Source of the DNA: Oscillospiraceae bacterium
GTDB taxonomy: Bacteria > Bacillota > Clostridia > Oscillospirales > Oscillospiraceae
Assembly (NCBI GenBank): GCA_017521875.1
Contig: JAFXBH010000220.1
Coordinates: forward strand, 1 to 8,476
Length of the DNA: 8,476 nt
Direction: 5' to 3'
The translations under genes were made by a program, and so were the position numbers. This document shows, in pieces, positions 6,502 to 8,476 of this stretch; the stretch's first letter is position 1, and each line of letters starts with the position of its first letter. Below the pieces are notes generated by a model, which saw only the letters and a program-made list of their open reading frames with translations, searched no databases and was not told the origin of the DNA.

Positions 6502-6711
6502 TTAATATCTCCTTCTTTTACCGCCGTGTCTTTTTATCGCACGAATGACACCGTTCATTTTTTGCTGATAGATGCCTATACCAATTAAATTTTTCTTGTA
6601 ATCTGCTTCCTTCCGCATATCATGCTTTTTCTTTTCCTCTATGTACTCCGGACAGTGATCCCAACAGGCAGTATGCCGCTTTGGTGGAACACAACCAAAA
6701 CAACACTTCAT
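6502..6711 (-). CDS. Small Cys-rich basic phage protein
   Basis: A 69-residue protein with an N-terminal Cys cluster: C3, C4, C7 (MKCCFGCVPPKRH), then C16 and C20 (ACWDHCPEY). A long basic helix follows, ending GVIRAIKRHGGKRRRY. The CVPPKR...C...HCPEY pattern recurs in short clostridial prophage proteins of unknown function; zinc binding is a fair inference. The start is ATG at 6711 with AGGAGGG nine bases upstream; it overlaps the stop of the preceding 41-codon frame as ATGA. No function is assigned. Confidence 0.65.
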   Translation of the reverse strand: MKCCFGCVPPKRHTACWDHCPEYIEEKKKHDMRKEADYKKNLIGIGIYQQKMNGVIRAIKRHGGKRRRY

Positions 6712-6833
6712 ATGGTTTTTCCCTCCTGTAATATTGCGTTTATCCTTTCGTCCATATGTTTTCCCAACTTATAGCAGTTGCCATGGGATATGTGATTCTT
6801 CCACGCACCATACGACGCTCGGAACTTCTCCAC
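6708..6833 (-). pseudogene. 41-aa fragment, possibly C-terminal remnant of a reverse transcriptase
   Basis: From a GTG at 6833 the minus strand reads 41 residues including SYGAWKNHISHGNCYKLG and KHMDERINAIL, ending in an ATGA overlap with the next gene. The W-x2-H-x2-HGNCY-x-L pattern resembles, from memory, the tail of phage reverse transcriptases; the polymerase core (the YADD region) is absent. In the same frame a TAG lies just before the GTG, and a palindromic repeat plus the HNH gene occupy the space where the rest of a larger gene would be. Its weak AAGG ribosome site could also make it a short functional gene. Reading it as a truncated relic is an inference. Confidence 0.35.
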
Positions 6834-6847
6834 AGGCTATGCCTTGC

Positions 6848-6875
6848 CCTGTAGGGGCGGCTATCAGCCGCCCGC
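6848..6875. repeat. Short GC-rich palindromic (REP-like) element
   Basis: GGGCGGCT (6855-6862) and AGCCGCCC (6866-6873) form a perfect 8-bp stem with a 3-base loop, preceded by CCCTGTAG. Sequences of the form GTAGGGGCGG...CCGCCC are dispersed in many Oscillospiraceae genomes as I remember them. It sits between the HNH gene and the 41-aa fragment, with no T-run after it. Confidence 0.5.
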
Positions 6876-6889
6876 CACAGTTTGAACTT

Positions 6890-7528
6890 TCATTTTCTTT
6901 CCATTTGCTGTTTATTTGCCGTTGTCAATGCTCGCTCTACAGTCCAGCCGCTTTTCAGTCGATCGCGTATTGTTGTCTTACTAATTCCGGTTATCTCACT
7001 CCATTCTGCGAGGGTATGTGTTTCACTGTTGTAAGTAATTCTACGATTCGACCGTCTGTTATTTGCTTGTGCCTTCATACTCACCCATCGGCAGTTCTCA
7101 GGGCAGTACCCTTTGTCATTATTGATTCTATCTATGGTTAAATCGTCTCGGTAGCCGTTAGCCGTCGACCACTCATAAAACGGCTCAAAATGCAGCCATT
7201 CGTTGCAAACGGTTATGCCGCGGGCAGCATAATTTGGGTACGCTTCGCGGTTAGGGTTTAGACAACGTTGTTTTATTGCACTCCAAATCCTGTAAAGCCT
7301 AATATGTGATTTTCCGTGTGTTTGACGGCTCTCCCTTACTCTTTCTATGTTGAAACAGCCACAACTTTTTGTCGTGCATTGTTTCAGGTTTTTTGACGTA
7401 ACAACAATTTCATTTCCACAATCACATCGACAGAGCCACATAATATGACGATCTTTGCTTCTACCGCACGGCCCTATAGCAACGAGCCTGCCGAACCGCT
7501 GACCTGTAAGATTAAGCCCCCTGCTCAT
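6890..7528 (-). CDS. HNH/AP2-type homing endonuclease with C-terminal HTH
   Basis: A 212-residue protein of a family widespread in gut phages. The N-terminal LTGQRFGRLVAIG module is followed by a Cys cluster that probably binds zinc (WLCRCDCGNE at 31-40 and TKSCGC at 53-58), then a central RLYRIWSAIKQRC with RGITVCNEW. The HNH-like core is LTIDRINNDKGYCPENCRW (130-148). The C-terminal NUMOD-like HTH reads TLAEWSEITGISKTTIRDRL (about 172-191). Such genes spread by cutting DNA that lacks them. The start is ATG at 7528, with AAGGGGAG eight bases upstream; a GTG at 7537 overlaps that site. The gene overlaps the 84-aa gene by 17 bases and the AT-rich or GC pattern is not sharply different from its neighbours. 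It looks intact. Confidence 0.85.
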   Translation of the reverse strand: MSRGLNLTGQRFGRLVAIGPCGRSKDRHIMWLCRCDCGNEIVVTSKNLKQCTTKSCGCFNIERVRESRQTHGKSHIRLYRIWSAIKQRCLNPNREAYPNYAARGITVCNEWLHFEPFYEWSTANGYRDDLTIDRINNDKGYCPENCRWVSMKAQANNRRSNRRITYNSETHTLAEWSEITGISKTTIRDRLKSGWTVERALTTANKQQMERK

Positions 7529-7766
7529 CGTCAGCACTCCCCTTGTGATAATACTTCTCCACTGCTTTTTGCAGGTCGTTCATATCGGTGCTTATATAGT
7601 GCTCTACCACAATCAGCAAATGATAGATTTGCTCAGCATAGTTTGGAAGCATCGCCCGGGACAGTGCATCCGTTCCATCCAAATAGTCCATTGCCTCACC
7701 TAAAACGGTTCTGGCAATGCTCAGGTCTACAGTTGCATTTTCTGCTACATCGATTAAAGTGTCCAT
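7512..7766 (-). CDS. Small acidic helical hypothetical phage protein
   Basis: An 84-residue, Cys-free, acidic protein (MDTLIDVAENATVDL ... ADDEQGA), probably all helical. The middle LGEAMDYLDGTDALSRAMLPNYAEQIYHLLIVVEHYI resembles small early phage proteins that carry a conserved Y-A-E-Q-I-Y-type helix, but no function is known to me. ATG at 7766 has AAGGAGGA nine bases upstream, so the start is secure. That ribosome site overlaps, on the opposite strand, the -35 of the proposed antisense RNA promoter. The stop lies 17 bases inside the HNH gene. Confidence 0.65.
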   Translation of the reverse strand: MDTLIDVAENATVDLSIARTVLGEAMDYLDGTDALSRAMLPNYAEQIYHLLIVVEHYISTDMNDLQKAVEKYYHKGSADDEQGA

Positions 7767-7780
7767 AAATAATTTCCTCC

Positions 7781-7809
7781 TTGATTTTTTCGCCTTACTG
7801 CGTTACAAT
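7781..7809 (+). promoter_or_regulatory. Promoter of the proposed antisense RNA
   Basis: On the plus strand TTGATT (7781-7786) and TACAAT (7804-7809) are separated by exactly 17 bp, each 5 of 6 to consensus. The -35 coincides with the ribosome site of the minus-strand 84-aa gene, so transcription here would oppose the early operon. The start is expected near 7816. Confidence 0.65.
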
Positions 7810-7815
7810 CAAGGT

Positions 7816-7892
7816 GGCCGGGGTAAGGCTCCCGGCTCACCTTTGGGTGCGGAAGAGAGGCGAGCTTGCTATGTCGGCCTCTCTTCTTTTTT
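7816..7892 (+). ncRNA. Candidate ~75-nt antisense small RNA with three hairpins
   Basis: Transcription from the promoter at 7781-7809 would begin near 7816 and give an RNA of three packed stem-loops: GCCGGG/CCCGGC (7817-7822 with 7831-7836), CACC/GGTG (7838-7841 with 7846-7849) and the 10-bp terminator stem at 7852-7886. Few bases are left single-stranded except the loops. There is no open frame with a ribosome site inside. It lies opposite the leader between the early 41-aa and 84-aa genes, so it could act as an antisense repressor of early mRNA or act in trans. If transcription began a few bases earlier, GGTG at 7813 could compete with the second hairpin for CACC. I do not recognise a known RNA family. 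Confidence 0.6.
7852..7892 (+). terminator. Strong intrinsic terminator of the antisense RNA
   Basis: GAAGAGAGGC (7852-7861) pairs perfectly with GCCTCTCTTC (7877-7886), 10 bp around a 15-base loop, followed by six Ts. The minus-strand copy has no T-run after the stem, so the terminator acts on plus-strand transcripts. Its T-run overlaps the stop codon of the opposing 41-aa gene. Confidence 0.8.
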
Positions 7893-8016
7893 ACGCCTTT
7901 ACTTTGCTGTCGCGGACGATTTGTGCCGCCGCTTCAGCGTTTTGGGCGTTGGCTTCAATCAGTTTTGCGATATTCTCTAAGAACTGATTGAGTTCAGCCG
8001 TGGTCATTTCGCTCAC
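7891..8016 (-). CDS. First early-operon protein, 41 aa, helical
   Basis: A small gene reading MSEMTTAELNQFLENIAKLI followed by EANAQNAEAAAQIVRDSKVKA. It looks like one amphipathic helical hairpin, Ala-rich and without Cys. Similar TxxELNQFLENIAKLIEA-type products head early operons in clostridial prophages; no function is known to me. The start is GTG at 8016, with AAGGA...GAGG upstream; an inner ATG at 8007 is possible. It is the first gene after the leftward promoter, separated from it by a structured leader. Its stop overlaps the terminator of the antisense RNA. Confidence 0.55.
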   Translation of the reverse strand: MSEMTTAELNQFLENIAKLIEANAQNAEAAAQIVRDSKVKA

Positions 8017-8031
8017 ATCCTCACTTCCTTT

Positions 8032-8059
8032 CGTAAGAGGTCTTGACCTCTGCCTTACG
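8032..8059 (-). promoter_or_regulatory. Stem-loop at the 5' end of the early mRNA
   Basis: CGTAA/TTACG and GAGGTC/GACCTC form an 11-bp stem with a 4-base bulge (8051-8054) and a 2-base apex (really a 4-base loop). The predicted transcript start (about 8059) is at its base, and the ribosome site of the 41-aa gene follows directly. It may stabilise the mRNA or respond to a regulator. Confidence 0.55.
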
Positions 8060-8065
8060 CTACTG

Positions 8066-8094
8066 ATTATACACTAATTTTTAATGTATGTCTA
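8066..8094 (-). promoter_or_regulatory. Leftward early promoter
   Basis: On the minus strand TAGACA (8094-8089) and a perfect TATAAT (8071-8066) are 17 bp apart. Transcription would start near 8059 and run through the early operon. The inverted repeat at 8069-8089 fills its spacer, so a bound repressor would block it. Confidence 0.8.
8069..8089. promoter_or_regulatory. Operator O1
   Basis: ATACACTAA and TTAATGTAT form an inverted repeat (8 of 9 matches) with a TTT spacer, covering the spacer of the leftward promoter and part of its -10. Confidence 0.6.
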
Positions 8095-8110
8095 TTGACA
8101 CCTTGCACAA

Positions 8111-8137
8111 AATATACATTATTTTCCTGTGCATATT
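8111..8137. promoter_or_regulatory. Operator O2
   Basis: AATATACA and TGTGCATATT form a looser inverted repeat (seven of eight outer positions pair), centred near 8124 between the two promoters. It shares the TACA-type half-site with O1 and O3. Confidence 0.4.
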
Positions 8138-8138
8138 G

Positions 8139-8157
8139 TACATTGACTTTTAGTGTA
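8139..8157. promoter_or_regulatory. Operator O3
   Basis: TACATTGA and TTTAGTGTA are imperfect inverted half-sites centred near 8148. They overlap the -35 (8143-8148) of the rightward promoter, so the regulator could repress itself here. Confidence 0.45.
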
Positions 8158-8171
8158 TATATCAATATAAT
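8143..8171 (+). promoter_or_regulatory. Rightward promoter of the HTH regulator
   Basis: TTGACT (8143-8148) and a perfect TATAAT (8166-8171) are exactly 17 bp apart. The start would be near 8178, giving a leader of only about 16 bases with AAGGAGGTG at its front. Confidence 0.85.
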
Positions 8172-8193
8172 AACAGCTAAGGAGGTGAAAGAT

Positions 8194-8403
8194 ATGCCCA
8201 TTGTATATAAGCTTGATGTTTTAGCCGCTTTGAAAGACAAGGGCTATACCAGTTACAAATTGCGAAAAGAAAAAATCTTAGGAGAAAGTGTTATTCAACA
8301 ACTTCGTGTCGGTGAACCGGTAAGTTGGACAAACATTGAAAAATTATGTATTCTCTTAAGTTGTGATGTTGGGGATTTGGTAGAACATATAGAAGAAAAC
8401 TAA
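8194..8403 (+). CDS. Cro/CI-type HTH transcriptional regulator
   Basis: A 69-residue XRE-family protein. A single helix-turn-helix of the short type spans nearly the whole chain: LDVLAALKDKGYTSYKLRKE, then GESVIQQLRVG as recognition region (about 30-40), then SWTNIEKLCILLSCDVGDLVEHI. There is no oligomerisation or protease domain, so it is a small Cro-like or repressor-like factor, much shorter than a lambda-type CI. The ATG at 8194 has AAGGAGGTG seven bases upstream; the frame extends upstream into the promoter, so that extension is rejected. It faces the early operon, has its own strong promoter and terminator, and is flanked by matched operators, so it is likely to govern the lysis-lysogeny choice and repress itself. 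Confidence 0.85.
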   Translation: MPIVYKLDVLAALKDKGYTSYKLRKEKILGESVIQQLRVGEPVSWTNIEKLCILLSCDVGDLVEHIEEN

Positions 8404-8408
8404 CGCCC

Positions 8409-8446
8409 AAAGCAGGTTTGATTTTTCAAACCTGCTTTTCTTTTTT
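8409..8446 (+). terminator. Strong intrinsic terminator of the HTH gene
   Basis: A perfect 13-bp stem (8409-8421 with 8426-8438) around a TTTT loop, followed by TTTTCTTTTTT. It lies 5 bases past the HTH stop and makes that gene monocistronic. Confidence 0.92.
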
Positions 8447-8476
8447 GCCACTTCTCACCTAGATACAAAGATTTCA

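Noticed and set aside
6834..6889. Another open frame through the palindromic repeat
   Set aside because: Short, Cys/Gly-rich translation that depends on the repeat, with no start and ribosome site.
1..7140. Many plus-strand frames of 60-240 codons opposite the late and early genes
   Set aside because: They are shadows of the minus-strand genes, without ribosome sites or recognisable motifs.
6708..7537. A working diversity-generating retroelement
   Set aside because: No RT core, no template or variable repeat pair; only a possible RT tail remains.
8095..8193. Upstream extension of the HTH regulator frame
   Set aside because: It would translate the promoter and operators; the ATG at 8194 has an ideal ribosome site.

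Overview
This window is part of a tailed bacteriophage or prophage (Caudoviricetes) from a low-to-mid GC Firmicute, most likely a gut Clostridia/Oscillospiraceae host. The evidence is the gene content (portal, both terminase subunits, an ArpU/RinA-type late regulator, a Cro/CI-type regulator, and small Cys-rich proteins familiar from clostridial prophages), strong Shine-Dalgarno sites of the AGGAGG type, and a short GC-rich palindrome of a kind common in Oscillospiraceae genomes. No host gene, integrase or attachment site is visible, so prophage and free phage cannot be told apart.

Almost everything is on the minus strand, so the natural order runs from high to low coordinates. At the right end, 8017-8193 is a divergent switch. 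A near-consensus rightward promoter drives a 69-residue HTH regulator, which is closed by a strong terminator. A near-consensus leftward promoter starts the early operon, and three related inverted repeats look like operators. The early operon is very compact: a 41-aa protein, an 84-aa protein, an HNH/AP2-type homing endonuclease, a 41-aa fragment that may be the tail of a lost reverse transcriptase, four small Cys-rich or membrane proteins, an HUH-type (rolling-circle-like) endonuclease, and the ArpU/RinA-like late activator.

Next comes a noncoding stretch of about 380 bp (4191-4572). It is very GC-rich in part, with palindromes and weak terminators facing both ways; it is the natural candidate for the cos/pac site and late promoter. 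The packaging genes follow: terS, terL (4-base overlap), a small single-pass membrane protein, and a portal gene that runs off the left edge.

The likely logic is that the HTH protein controls the early promoter. Early products include the HUH protein and finally the late activator, which would switch on transcription of terminase, portal and the rest of the virion genes beyond the window. The most unusual item is a probable small RNA at about 7816-7892 on the plus strand. It has its own promoter (TTGATT, 17 bp, TACAAT), three packed hairpins and a strong intrinsic terminator, and it is antisense to the early operon leader between the 41-aa and 84-aa genes. A second unusual point is that an HUH endonuclease, preceded by a perfect 9-bp hairpin, is the only recognisable replication-type gene between the switch and the terminase.
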